Part shown: piece by piece, positions 12,301-23,199 of the stretch
How positions within the stretch are numbered: the stretch's first letter is position 1
Layout: the number at the start of each line of letters is the position of its first letter
DNA from: Tiliqua scincoides
Lineage: Eukaryota > Chordata > Lepidosauria > Squamata > Scincidae
Reading direction: 5' to 3'
NCBI RefSeq assembly: GCF_035046505.1
Contig: NC_089823.1
Location: 1,232,767 to 1,296,766, forward strand
Length of the DNA stretch: 64,000 nt
Program-made: the position numbers and the translations under genes
Notes under the pieces: generated by a model
Told to the model about the DNA's origin: nothing
Databases searched by the model: none
The model's input: only the letters and a program-made list of their open reading frames with translations

Positions 12301-13008
12301 GGCATGTCTACTCAGAAGTAAGTCTTACTGTGCTCAGTGGGGCTTGCTCCTGGGAAAGTGTCATAGCCTTGCAGCCTGAGTAGACAGGCAGAGGAAGAGC
12401 TCTGAGGCTGCAGTCCTCTCCACACTTTCCTGGGAGGAAACCCCATTGACTCTAATGGGACTGACTTCTGAGTAGACAGGCACAAGATTGGGCCCTGAGG
12501 CTGCCATCCTATCCACAGTAAGCCCCATTCACTATAATGGAACTTACTTCTGAGTAGACATGCACAGGATTTTAAAAGGGGATTTGACAAGTTTCTGGAG
12601 GAAAAATCCATTATGGGGTACAAGCCATGATGCGTATGCGCAACCTCCTGATTTTAGAAATGGGTTATGTCAGAATGCCAGATGCAAGGGAGGGCACCAG
12701 GATGAGGTCTCTTGTTGTCTGGTGTGCTCCCTGGGGCATTTGGTGGGCTACTGTGGGATGCAGGAAGCTGGACTGGATGGGCTTATGGCCTGGCCAGTGG
12801 GGCTGTTCTTATGTTCTTATGTTCTTATGATTGGACTCTAAGGCTGCCATCCTATCCACAGTAAGCCCCATTCACTAAAGTGGACTTCTGAGTAGACATG
12901 CATAGGATTGGGCTCTTAGGCTGCAGTCCTAAGAACTTTCCTGGGAGTAAGCTCCATTGACTAGAACGAGACTTACTTCAGAGTAGACATACCTAGGATT
13001 GGGCTCTT
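12298..13008. repeat. Cluster of ~90-bp repeat units
   Basis: About five copies of a unit are recognised by AGGCTGC-ATCCT near its start, CCCATT in the middle and ACTTCTGAGTAGACATGC-TAGGATTG at its end. Forward copies lie near 12400-12488, 12490-12570, 12836-12915 and 12917-13008. The copy near 12298-12380 is inverted. A CR1 fragment interrupts the array at 12571-12829. A related single unit lies near 20010-20105. The unit resembles a common squamate interspersed repeat, as I recall it; the class is not known to me. Confidence 0.75.
12571..12829 (+). mobile_element. CR1 LINE 3' end inserted in a repeat cluster
   Basis: This 259-bp fragment begins TTTAAAAGGGGATTTGACAA, aligning with the same position of the copies at 20931 and 58710, and ends in three TTCTTATG-type repeats at 12806-12829. 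It is strongly 5'-truncated and close to the 58-kb copy in sequence, so it is relatively young. Confidence 0.9.
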
Positions 13009-14158
13009 AATCCTGGCAGAGATATATATCTGCACCCGTTTTCACATGCTAAGGGAAGGTGAAAAGGGATTCTACGTGTGTACAACATGCTGTCCAGCCT
13101 TGCCAGAGATCCTCCTCATCCTTCCCCCACAAGCATGCCCTCCACCAGCCAGCGTTTGCAGCTCCTCTCCAGCAATGCACAGCAGCTGCTCAGGGCAGCA
13201 GAGAACATACAATTGCATGCCAAGTGCCTTCCCAAAGACACAGAGTATTCTGATACCTGAATTAAATCATATTTAATGGCTTGTTTGCAAACGTAGCTGT
13301 TTCTGTGTGCACCTAAGGACCCCTCTCGTGTAAGACTTCCTTTTTTGTTCTTACTCCCCGTCCTGTGCACACAGGACTCTCCCCCCATCCTGTCAGCCAG
13401 TGCTGGAGGCACCTGCAACAATGGGAGAAATTATTTTGTTCAATAAGGATAACCAGCCAGATGCCCACCACGTGGGTAGAATGTTTGTGGAAATGACTGG
13501 CCGCTCACTGTTTGCATGTGTCTTACAACATCTGACACATTCACACTTGTGTCTCAGCCTCAGTAACACCGATGTGCCTCTTGCACGTGGCATGTGCTGG
13601 ACTGAGTATGTTTGCACTGACCTTTCTGGTCATGTTTTCCCATTTAACTGGGGCTCTTTCTGGGCAAATGGGTCTTTCATTGCTGGTTGATTTACTTTAA
13701 GCCCCAGCAATTGGCAGTCCTGGCCCTGAGGACGAAGGAGGCAACTTTTCCAAATAACCATGCAGAACGTGCTGCGCCATTTGGGATCAGAGTGTTCTGA
13801 GCAGGCAAGAAGGCCTACCAGGAAGACAGGCCTTGGCCCACCTGCCGGCTGTTCCTGGTTCCAGGGCACTGCAACACACCTGCTCAGGCAGCCTGCTTGT
13901 TTCCCCACCGCAGTTCTGAAGGAAAGGAGCAATTGTGGCATTGGATATCTAGCCTTGGTCCTGAGTGTGCCTTCCAGAGATTTCTCAAGCTAACATCTCT
14001 GCCTGTTCTTTGCAGGATACTTTGCAAGTAAAGACATTTATTTTGATCAAAAAACCTCCAAAGGTAGTTCTGAAAGTGGCAGCGGCGGGAAGGCAGCCCC
14101 ATGTGCACAAAGATCTGAGCACGCTGCTGGGGTCATGGCATGAGGACAGCGGCCCATG
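13009..14158. other. Intergenic DNA, nothing recognised
   Basis: No gene, RNA or element can be supported. Confidence 0.4.
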
Positions 14159-14166
14159 GCCTGGAG

Positions 14167-14504
14167 CAGGGGTGCTCAATAGGTGGATCGCAATCTACCG
14201 GTAGATCGCAAGGCAAAATGAGTAGATCGCGGAGCCCTGTCTTTCCAAACTGTTAATATGTCAGTTTCGTCTAGTGACTAGACGAAACTGACATATTTAG
14301 CTGACACTAAACTGACACTGAAACTGACACTTTAGCTGCTCTTCAGGCATGCAGCAACAAAACTGACGAAACTGACTAGACTCCAGCAGGGGCTCCATAC
14401 ATTAAAGGGGGTGTCTGTCAGATGCTTCCTTCCCCCCTGATAGATCTCCGGGCCTTGCTGGGTTTCAAAGTAGCTCTCGAGCCAAAAAAGTGTGAGCACC
14501 CCTG
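14167..14504. mobile_element. hAT non-autonomous element with internal hairpin
   Basis: The 338-bp element begins CAGGGGTGCTCAA and ends GTGAGCACCCCTG, a good terminal inverted repeat. It is flanked by a perfect 8-bp duplication GCCTGGAG (14159-14166 and 14505-14512). Inside are a long palindrome (14255-14297) and several degenerate AAACTGACAC direct repeats up to about 14375. It has no coding capacity. Confidence 0.93.
14255..14297. repeat. Perfect inverted repeat, 20-bp arms, 3-bp loop
   Basis: The left arm 14255-14274 is exactly complementary to the right arm 14278-14297, with TGA between them. It lies inside the hAT copy. Confidence 0.95.
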
Positions 14505-14512
14505 GCCTGGAG

Positions 14513-15860
14513 GCTCACTGACTGCTCTTGAAGAGGAAGACTCAGAAATTCCATTAGCAGAGTGAATCTGGACTGCTGAAGTGAATAGCAAGATAAGTTA
14601 TTTCATCAGGGCAGTTACTACCCAGATTTGGGACAAGATTAGCGAGGAAGTGACGGGACTGAGCTGCAGGCTGTGGGGACATAAGAGACCCTGGGTGACC
14701 CCAACCTGGACTGCACTGCAAGAGGGGTTGTCCACACAAGACGCCAGGCAACCTGTGCCAAGGGTGGGCGGAGGAGAAGAAAGGGTGAGGCCCCTCCTCC
14801 TTTTCTGTTCTTTTCTTGTTGGGCTGGTATGCCAGTGAGCGTCACCAGCCCCTGGAGGTGGAGATAACAGCAACACAATGCAACTTTATTGGGAGGGGCT
14901 AGATCTACAAGAGCAGGACAGGGAGATCAGACGAGAAGCAAGGCAAGACAGGCACCCGCCCTAAACAGCAGCAGAGGAGGAAGACATCAACACACCGAAG
15001 GGGCAGGACTTGCGTGGTGGAGACGCAAGGAAGGAGGCGAGGCAGGCAGCTGCGGGAGTGAGAGGAAAGCAATGTCCCGGCTCCAGCTGCGGCACACAAG
15101 GCCGTGGCATCGGTCAGAGTTCCCCATAGCCCAGAGCAGGGTGCAGGCCAGGGTGGAGCCCCAGACAAGACAGGAAGCATGTCGCTTACCTGCAGAGGGG
15201 AGAAGTTTGTCCCTCCCTCTGGGCAGCTCCTCTTCACTGGCACCTCAGCTGTTCACAGAAGCAGCACCTTTTAGACAGGGATGCCCCCCTCTCGCTGGGC
15301 CTTCAAGCTGGCTTTTAGGGTAGCTGCAAGGACTGCCAAGGAAACTCTCCTGTCAAGGAAGCCTGAGCTGGGGCTCGTCTCTGGGCCGCCCCAAATGGTT
15401 TTTCCAATGGAATAAGGTGTCCTTCCTCTCACACCACCAAAGGAGGAGGAGAAACGCCAAGCGTGTGGACCGTTGGACTGCACCCAAGACACGGGCGGCA
15501 GTGAGTGTCCAGGCCAGAGTGCCAGGGCCCAGGTGCCTCTCTGCAGCTGCTGAGCAGGACGCTTGGGTGACGCAGGGACTGTGGGGCAGCTCAGCCACCC
15601 TCCCAGTCCCAAGGGAGGGCGGAAGGCAGGAAAGAGTTGTGCAAGCAGGCCCAGAGGAGGCCTGGCAGCGCCTCAGCCAGCAGGAGAGCGGCCAGGCATG
15701 CAGCACAGCACAGAGGATGTTCCTTCATCACACTTAGGGGGAAAGGAGGCTCACAGAGGGGAGGGCAAGGACAGTGCCTGCCTGGCTGGCGCAGCAGTTC
15801 AGGGAGTGTTGGGGGGCATTCATCTGAGGGGGCCTCCTGCAAGTGCCACCTTTGTCTCAA
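14513..15860. other. Intergenic DNA, nothing recognised
   Basis: No supported gene or element. Reading frames are GC-driven and unlike any known family. Confidence 0.4.
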
Positions 15861-15869
15861 GTCAGAGGG

Positions 15870-16575
15870 ACGGCAGGGGGGAGGTGAGCCTTCTTGGTGG
15901 TGGCACCACAACTATGGAACTCCCAAAGAACTTTCCCCTCCCTCATGGCTTCTTGGCAAGGGCTCAAAATGTTTCTGTTTGCTCCGGTGTTTGGATGACC
16001 TGCTTCCCTGATCAAGTCTGCCCTCTGTTTGGGTTTGGCTTCCAATCTCTGAACCAAACCGTTCCTCCCTGACCCTTCGTTTTAATGCTTTCATTAATGA
16101 TTTTACACTGATTTTTACTGTTTGTGTACATCAGTGGTTCTCACACATTTAGCGCCAGGACCCACTTTTTAGAATGAGAATCTGTCAGGACCCACCGGAA
16201 GTGATATCATGACTGGAAGTGACATCATTAAGCAGGGAAATTTTTAACAATCTTAGTCTGCAATCCTGCCCACACTTACTCAGGAATAAGTACCATTTAC
16301 TTGCATTGTTAAAAACATATATGTAGTAGCTTGTTAAAAGTATAGTTCTGTCACATTTCCCCAAATGCAGCCACATACCGTGGCAGAATCATGTCTAATA
16401 TATTAAAATATTGAAATGAATGGGAACCCATCTGAAATGGGCTTGTGACGACCCACAGTTTGAGAAACACTGGTATACATTATACATTTTATTACGGAAC
16501 TTTGTAAACCGCCTTGGGCATTTGCTTCAGGTGGAAAGGAAAGGTGGGATAACCTTTCAACCATGCAACAAACAA
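15870..16575 (+). mobile_element. L2-clade LINE 3' part, split by a hAT element
   Basis: The translation near 15890-15990 (VVAPQLWNS, then MASWQGLKMFLF) matches the [11 protein letters not shown] and [10 protein letters not shown] motifs at the C-terminus of L2 ORF2 in this window. The 3' UTR follows (GTAAACCGCCTTGGGC near 16505). A hAT copy interrupts the 3' UTR at 16132-16472, so the LINE is the older element. Confidence 0.7.
16132..16472. mobile_element. hAT non-autonomous element
   Basis: The 341-bp element starts CAGTGGTTCTCACAC and ends TTTGAGAAACACTG. The flanks GTGTACAT (16124-16131) and GTATACAT (16473-16480) form an 8-bp duplication with one mismatch. The termini and length relate it to the copy at 9133-9469 (both contain GACCCAC-type repeats). 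A fragment resembling the ~90-bp repeat unit of 12.3-13.0 kb occurs near 16250-16305 inside it. Confidence 0.87.
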
Positions 16576-17735
16576 ATGCTTGGGTGTGGCTAGGTGGGTA
16601 GGCTGCTGCAAGAGGTGCCCCGAGTCACATTCGTTGGTTTGTTTGTTTGGACCCAAGACCCACATGCCAGCCCATCAACTGGCCCAGGGAGCGCTTCTTC
16701 TGATAGGACCTTCTGCTGCAGCCTCCCTGCCAGGTGTGCCCATTTGCAATTATGCAAGCTGCTAAATGACCTTTGCTGACCTTTACCTGTTTCCTTCTTT
16801 GGCTGGGGGTTACCATGCAGCTTTGCAGAGTCCCAGTGTAGGTTCTAGACCAGGTTCCCTCTCTCTTTTTTTGTCCCTGCCATGGGTGTTTCTGGCCAGG
16901 CAAGCAAACTGGGAGCACCGCTGGGGAGGGGCCAGGCCCTTGGGTGGGCTTGAACCTATCTCACCGGGCTCCTGTTCTCTGTCTCGTGCAGTAAGACATC
17001 AGCACCCTCTTTTGCTAGAGTACTGTCAAGGTTCCCCTTGTGAATCACCCAAGTCCCCCCCCCAGGAGATGCCCCCACAGGGACCAAACTCTGGTCATGG
17101 AGAGACTTCTGTGCTTGTTCTAGCTGGCTGCCCTCGTCCAAGGGAGCACTCGTTCTGCTCTTGCTTCGCTCTGTTCAAAAATGACTCCGTGGGTGTTTGT
17201 GCTTACGTGGGCGGGAAAGGGGACTGGGATGCTGGCTGCAGGGATTCCGAGCAGGCCCTCTTGCTGCTGACACCAGTGCTGTGGCATTCTCAAGTCATAT
17301 TGCTGGGCAGTGTCCTTGGGGCATCTCCCCACAGCTGGAGGGGCTGCCTGTTGCTGTATTGCTCATTCCTTGTAGCTGGGGGGGGGGGTCCCCCAGCACT
17401 AGCCATTCAGTGGTCCTGAACCTGGCCCAGCTGACCCTGGAGGTGCTTCTCTGGCCACTGGCATGAAGGCTGGCTGAATGCGGTGAGTGTCTCTGTGGAC
17501 ATCACACCGATGATGCCACAGCACGGCTCCACCGGGGGTTGGCTGTGTCAGGGTGTCCACACTGCGGTTTTACTGGGAAGGCCTGTGCCCGGGTAGTGGG
17601 GAGGCTGCACTGGCATCGCCTGGATGGACTCTGGTCATTGCTGACATCGTACCGACATCCATGCGCCAACAGCAGAGCGTCCAAACAGGACTAGGCCATC
17701 AGGCCAGACAGAAGTAAGAATTCTGAATTGTCAGA
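16576..17735. other. Intergenic DNA, nothing recognised
   Basis: A 217-codon open frame on the plus strand (16766-17419) has no recognisable domain and a biased, low-complexity composition. It is not called as a gene. Confidence 0.4.
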
Positions 17736-17739
17736 GACA

Positions 17740-18345
17740 CCTCGCACTGCAGCAAACTGCCTCCTGCAGCAGGGGGCTCACCCTCACTGGAGGTTGTCAA
17801 AGAGGCTGAATGGCCTCCTGCCAGGGACCCTGGACGGGTTGGTCTAGATCAGGGGTGCAGAAACCCCGGCCCTGGGGGCCACTTGCGGCCCTCAAGGCCT
17901 CTCAATGCGGCCCTCAGGGAGCCCCCAATCTCCAATGAGCCTCTGGCCCTCCAGAGATTTGTTGGAGCCTGCACTGGCCTGACACAACTGCTCTCAGTGT
18001 GAGGGCGACTGTTTGACCTCTTGCGTGAGCTGTGGGGTGAGGGCTTCCTCCACTGCTTACTGTTTCACGTCTGTGATGCAGTAGCGGCAGCAAAGGAAAG
18101 GCCAGCCTTGCTTTGTGCAAGGCCTTTTATAGGCCTTGAGCTATTGCAAGACCTTCATTCATTCATATAAGTTCCACCTCTAGTATATTAATTTATGTAC
18201 ACATATGTAAATTTATTCAAATTTTAAATGTAAATTAATTTTTCCCCTCCCCCACCCCCAACACAGTGTCAGAGAGATGATGTGGCCCTCCTGCCAAAAA
18301 CTTTGGACACCCCTGGTCTAGATGACCTCCAGGAGCATTCCCAAA
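17740..18345 (+). mobile_element. Old CR1-type 3' end interrupted by a hAT element
   Basis: The left part (CACTGGAGGTTGTCAAAGAG, GGGTTGGTCTAGAT) and the right part (TCTAGATGACCTCCAGGAG) together resemble the 3' end of the bird/reptile CR1 subfamily typified by the GGTTGGACTAGATGACC motif. The hAT copy at 17850-18315 sits inside the TCTAGAT of that motif. Confidence 0.6.
17850..18315. mobile_element. hAT non-autonomous element
   Basis: The 466-bp element begins CAGGGGTGCAGAAACC and ends TTTGGACACCCCTG, flanked by a perfect 8-bp duplication GTCTAGAT (17842-17849, 18316-18323). Its sequence (GGCCCTCAAGGCC, ATTTATTCAAATTTTAAATG) is shared in inverse orientation with the element at 36436-36882, so both belong to one family. 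Confidence 0.95.
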
Positions 18346-19235
18346 TCTCACATTACACTCATTTGTGATTCTAGACCTGGGATTCCTCAGACGTACTAAG
18401 ATGCTGTCATCCACTGTATTAAGACATGGTCTCAGAAAACTCCTCCAAATGGGGCTATTGCAGCAAGCCAGGCCCCTGAGGACACGGCCTGGGCTGGCTC
18501 TCTTGGGAGGACCCTCTTGGAGTTACTTAAACATGTGCTTGGAGCCTCACCCTGCAGCGTCTCCCGGCTCCTTCTGGTGCTCCAGAGTCCCTGCGAGTCA
18601 AGCTAAAGTTTGGATTATGAAGTGACCTGAGTGGGACTGGGGGGAGGAGGAGGCGGCTTTCGCCAGAGACAAGACCTGTGGACACCCAGACAGGTAAGAT
18701 TCTGGCAGCCTTTGGGCCAGGAGGGGCTTCGCTCCCCCGGGTGGTTTCCTACCTCTGATGGCGCCATGTCAAGCTCTGCTTTGTGCTTCCAGCAATGCTT
18801 GGAAGTTCTTCTGTTGCAGACTTTCCCGTTTTGTGATTTTTTTAAAAAGAGCTGAGCTTCCCAGCGTCAGCCTGATTATACCCGTAATGGGGAAACAGCT
18901 CCTCTGAAGTGAAGAGCAGTCTCCAAATGTTCCCTCAGAGCCTAAACATAGTGGAACCCCAAACACCTTCTACATCCTCATTTCACTGACACATGGAAGT
19001 CTCCAGTTATCTTGGTGGTCTTCAGCTGGTCATCAGACCCCCGCCCCACCTAAGAACCATGGGGGACCCTCAGGTGCTTGTACCTCCTTTTCTGAGGGTG
19101 ACAACATTTGATCCCACAACGTACTGCAGGAGAGACTCATTTGCACAACGGGGGGCTCTGGGCAACATGAAATGCTGCTATTCACCAACCACGGATTATG
19201 CAGCACTCATGAAGCCTGTTGTAAATCTGAGCTTG
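18346..19235. other. Intergenic DNA, nothing recognised
   Basis: No supported gene, RNA or element. Confidence 0.4.
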
Positions 19236-19239
19236 TCCA

Positions 19240-19350
19240 CCGCAGGCCTGTTTTACAGAGGAGGAACTGAGGCCGTGAGGTGCTGACCTGCATAAGCCCA
19301 TTCACCAAGTAAAGTGTGAGCAGGGATTGGAATCCAGATCAAGGGCTCTG
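19240..19350 (+). mobile_element. MIR-like SINE fragment
   Basis: The segment TTTTACAGAGGAGGAACTGAGGC, here cited by its limits 19251-19273, followed by GAGCAGGGATTGGAATCCAG (19319-19338), follows the core and 3' region of MIR-type tRNA-derived SINEs as I recall them. It is diverged, and its ends are unclear. Confidence 0.5.
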
Positions 19351-19459
19351 CGCTCCAGGAACAGGCGGGGGAAGGAATTCATCAAAGCACAGAATTAAAC
19401 AGCACCAATTGTTTGTACCAAAATTTCTAAGTCAATTTTTAGCCAAACAAGTGTCTCAT

Positions 19460-19580
19460 AAACATTATCATCATCAACAGTATTTATATGCTGTTTTTCA
19501 ACGAAAAGTTCACAAAGTGGTTTACAGAGCAAATCCGAAAACTGATGGCTCCCTGTCCCAAAAGAGCCCCTCAAAAAGAC
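19460..19580 (+). mobile_element. Interspersed-repeat 3' end (SINE/LINE tail type)
   Basis: The stretch TATTTATATGCTGTTTTTCA followed by AAAGTGGTTTACA and TGGCTCCCTGTCCC resembles a frequent reptile repeat ending. There is no second copy in the window, so the family is uncertain. Confidence 0.35.
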
Positions 19581-20009
19581 ACTGCTGGCTGAGGAGGGCC
19601 CATTGAAAAGGTGTAATATCAGGAAAAAGAAAAAAGTTCAGACCAAACAACAGCAGGATTACAAATCATTCCTTTTTCTTCCCAAAGCCAGCACAGGAGA
19701 TCATCCACTGACGGTCCAGATCCTGGGGTTCCCAGCACCCACAGCTCCAGCGGCGCCAAAATGGTGGCAACTGAAGCCTGTGGGCACCAGGATACTGCCA
19801 GAGGTCTCCTTGGGGGAAGAGAGCATTTTTCCCCTTCCCCTGGCAGACAGCAGTGGGTTTCCTTGCTCTGCATCCTCACTGCAGCAGGCACAGAGCCGAG
19901 AAGACCAGTGTTGGGCTGCCTGAGCTGGGAGGGAGGACAGGGTACGATGGCAGAATCTGCTGCCCTCTCCACCCCCCTCCGATCCTCCACCCTCCAGTGC
20001 TGAAATCCC

Positions 20010-20105
20010 GTAGGGTTGGGCCCTGAGGCTGCTGCCCTTAACAAACTTCCTGGGGAGTGTGCTCCACTGCAGAGATTTACTTCCAAGTAAACACGCATAG
20101 GCTTG
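20010..20105 (+). repeat. Single copy of the ~90-bp repeat unit
   Basis: GGGCCCTGAGGCTGC, a CCTGGGGAGTGTGCTCC middle and ACTTCCAAGTAAACACGCATAG match the unit clustered at 12.3-13.0 kb, with many differences. Confidence 0.6.
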
Positions 20106-20297
20106 CACTGTGAACCCCTTTGGGCCACATCCCCCTTTCCTCTCCTCAGGACCCCTGTGAAATTTCAACTCTGTGCAGTCAGAAGGACTTGGCACCCAGA
20201 GGTGCCATCCTCTCTCTTTTGGGTGAGCAGCACCCCAGCCCTGCTCCAGAGCAGCAGAGCCTTGACTGCTGGCTGGCACCAGCATCGCTAGAGTAGT

Positions 20298-20619
20298 GCT
20301 GTCCAACCTTTAAGAGCCTGCGAACCGCTGAGGCAAAAATTGGAATCGTCATGGACCACATGCAACCCCCCCACACCCTTGCACACAAAAATATAATTAA
20401 ATGTGTAATAATTAGAGGAAAAATCATTAGACGTTAATTAATGTTTTATTTATAGAGAAAATTTGTGGGTTGCACAAATTACTTTTGTTGCTGGCTGCAG
20501 ATGGTCCATTCTCTGCCCTCTCTGGTGGTCTGTGGAGAGGAGGTGTTCATTTGGCAAGACGCTGGAAGTGATCAAACACTATCTTTTTTTTCCTGAGACT
20601 TTGTGGACCACTTCTAAGC
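20298..20619. mobile_element. hAT-like element, right end unclear
   Basis: The left end TAGTGCTGTCCAACCTTT and the internal text (GTGGACCACTTC near its end) resemble hAT copies with this type of terminus. I cannot match the right terminal repeat or a duplication, and a CR1 copy begins immediately at 20620, so the right end may have been lost. Confidence 0.4.
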
Positions 20620-21187
20620 GACTAAGATGATTGCTGGGCTGGGGCACCTTCCTAATGAGGAAAGGCTACAGAATCTGAACCTCTTCAGCCTAGGAAAGAG
20701 CCGCCTGAGTGGGGACATGATTGAGACATACAAAATTATGCATGGGAAGGATAAAGTGGATAGAGAGATGCTCTTTACACTCTCACACAACACCAGAACC
20801 AGGGGACATCCACTAAAGTTGAGTGTTGGGAGAGTTGGGACAGAGAGAAAATATTTCTTGACCCAGCATGTAATTAGTCTGTGGAACTCCTTGCCACAGG
20901 AAGCAGTGACGGCATCTGGCCTAGATGCCTTTAAAAGGGGATTGGACAAGTTTCTGGAGGAAAAATCCATTACGGGTTACAAGCCATGATGTGTATGTGC
21001 AACCTCCTGATTTTAGGAATGGGCTATGTCAGAATGCCGGATGCAAGGGAGGGCACCAGAATGAGGTCTCTTGTTATCTGGTGTGCTCCCTGGGGCATTT
21101 GGTGGGTCACTGAGATACAGGAAGCTGGACTAGATGGACTTATGGCCTGATCCTGCGGAACTCTTCTTATGTTCTCTTGTTCTTATA
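20620..21187 (+). mobile_element. CR1 LINE 3' end, truncated
   Basis: The sequence aligns with the CR1 copy at 57360-58961 from about its position 58405 onward. The plus-strand frame 20627-20989 reads [20 protein letters not shown] and ends in [14 protein letters not shown], the CR1 reverse transcriptase C-terminal tail (120 residues without a stop). The 3' UTR and a degraded TTCTTATG-like tail follow. Confidence 0.92.
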
Positions 21188-21955
21188 GGGTGGCCATCAT
21201 GAAGGGGTCAGCCTGGGCAGCAAACTGCACAGCTACCACCCCAAATACCAATGCCCAATAGCTCCTAAGAAAATGGCCCTTCCTGCCTGAGTTCAGCCTC
21301 CCACGCTGAAGCATCCTAAGAACATCAGAAGAGCCTGGCTACTGAATCAGACCCAAAAGTCCATTCAAAAAACCCACAAGTAGGGCAAATTGCCTTCCCC
21401 CTTTAACCGTTCCTTGGATTCTTTCTGCCTGACCCTGAATCTTTCTTGGCAACCTTAAAGAAAACACATAGGCCAAACTGGCATCAGTTGTTTGCACTGC
21501 CCTACACATTATAGGCATATGGATTTTCAGTGCCCTCTTTTTAGCCCTGCATTCCAGCTAGTGGGGTTTGCTCTGCATGCCTGGCTTGTCCTCTCAAGGG
21601 TTTGCAATCCCTCCTCATTGTGTGTCCTATGTGTCTGAGAATAATTGCACCTTTGTGTCCATAACATTGGTGAAAACATCCATCAGGGCTGGACCTAAAT
21701 GTGCAGCCTGCTAAATGCTGCCAGAAACCTCTTTCCATTCTGATGTCTTGCAACCCTTTTGTTACAGATACCCTCTTTCCCCAAACAAGTGTGCAGTTTA
21801 AACTGACTCCATCTTGGTTTCAGAGTCGGGCAGGCCTCCCTGAAATGTGAAAAGGGATGAGATTTTGCTGGCTCCCAAGGAAAGGCCCCTCTGTGGTTCA
21901 TTAAATCTTGAGGTCTGACAAAAGGATAGCTAGGAAGAACCAGTCCTGCATGAAT
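21188..21955. other. Intergenic DNA, nothing firm
   Basis: No gene is recognised. It may include the left part of the LTR-like region described next. Confidence 0.35.
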
Positions 21956-21959
21956 GTTA

Positions 21960-22690
21960 AATGAAATTACAATTGCCCAATTGGGTAGTTCTTTTTGGAC
22001 TCTGGACCAAGAAGTCCTTCCACCTGAACCTGAGATATTGTTCAGCAGCAACTTCCCTGGATAGGCCATCAAGCTCTCTTGTGTCTTCCTGGAAAAACTC
22101 AATCAAGGCCAGGAAGCTCAAAATGCATAGCTCAAGAACCTCTCCAAACTCCTTTGTCCAGCCAAATTCCTTTAGTTTCCTTTGTGAAAAGTCTGATAAC
22201 TTCCCTGCTCTGGAAGCAGATTTGGGGAAGAGTTTGTTCACTTCAGAAGCAGATCTGGGGGGTTACTTTGGAAGCAAACAGATTGCGGGTTTTCTGGTTC
22301 AGAAGCAAGCAGCTGAGGGCCAGCTCTCTCTCTCTCTCTCTTTCTCTCTCCTAAGAACCTGGGAACTTTGCAGCCCTGCTTTGCTGCTCAGGAAGGACTT
22401 CGCACTCAAGCCCTAACCAGACTAGGATAGGTGATCCTCCTCTTTCCCCCCAAAATTCAGTTATTTTTCCAACTAACTCCTGCTGTGCAAACACCAGCTA
22501 TTTGCAAGTATCTCTCTCCTCAGTGAACGTGCCTTTTACTTGTTACATTTCTTCAATAAATTCTTTATCTTTTTTGAAGAGCTCTGCCTTGTGATTACTG
22601 CTAGTCTAATTCTGAGGCACTTTGAGATTGTCTGCACCACTCATCCATGTCAACAATCCCAAACCTTGTCACACTGCTAGACTTGACCTC
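21960..22690 (+). mobile_element. Possible solo LTR of an endogenous retrovirus
   Basis: The right part has an AATAAA-type signal near 22555, followed about 20 bases later by a T-rich segment and GCTCTGCCTTGTGATTACTG. That arrangement resembles the R-U5 end of a retroviral LTR. No second LTR, primer-binding site or coding part is seen, and I cannot define both ends or a target duplication. If correct, it is an old solo LTR. Confidence 0.3.
22329..22351. repeat. (CT)n microsatellite
   Basis: A pyrimidine repeat of mostly CT with one TTT interruption. Confidence 0.9.
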
Positions 22691-23127
22691 TTGCTTGCTA
22701 ATTTCCCTAATTTCAGTTATTTGTGTAGGTGCGCATGGCACGTGTAGGACACACATGTACATGTGAAGGAGCAGTGTTGGCAACACTTTGCATGCAGTTT
22801 TTTCCACCCAAAACTGTGTGCACAAAGTCTCTAACCACAAAAGTGTCATCGTCACAATGGCACATTCAGTATCAAAAATTCAGGAGTGCAACTTTCATCA
22901 GGGGGTAAAGGACTGAAAACCATGTTCCTCTGTGCCATTGTCTCAATTGAAACCGCTGGCCTGTGTGGCTGCTGCAAAGCCAGACTAACTGCACAGTGAT
23001 GTCTTTAACATAACAGGTGTAGTTTGGCCCTTTGGTGTTCCAGGTGTCAGGAAAACAGGTGACATTTCTCCCCATGCACCACTGGTAACAGTGGACAGAG
23101 CACTGCTGTTCACAGTCACTGAAGTGA
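22691..23127. other. Intergenic DNA upstream of second OR gene
   Basis: No exon, RNA or element is recognised. A non-coding leader exon could lie here, but I cannot see one. Confidence 0.35.
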
Positions 23128-23150
23128 TTCTTCTCCCTTCCCCTTCCCAG
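23128..23150 (+). promoter_or_regulatory. 3' splice acceptor of OR leader intron
   Basis: A near-pure pyrimidine tract (CTTCTCCCTTCCCCTTCC) ends in CAG at 23150, 49 bases before the ATG at 23200. This is the strongest of the three OR acceptors in the window. Confidence 0.65.
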
Positions 23151-23199
23151 GCCCAGCTGATATTAGCACAGAGCACCACTCCCAACCAGCCACCAGGAG

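Noticed and set aside
16766-17419. 217-codon plus-strand open frame
   Set aside because: No recognisable motif, no splice context, low-complexity composition. Long chance frames are expected at this GC content.
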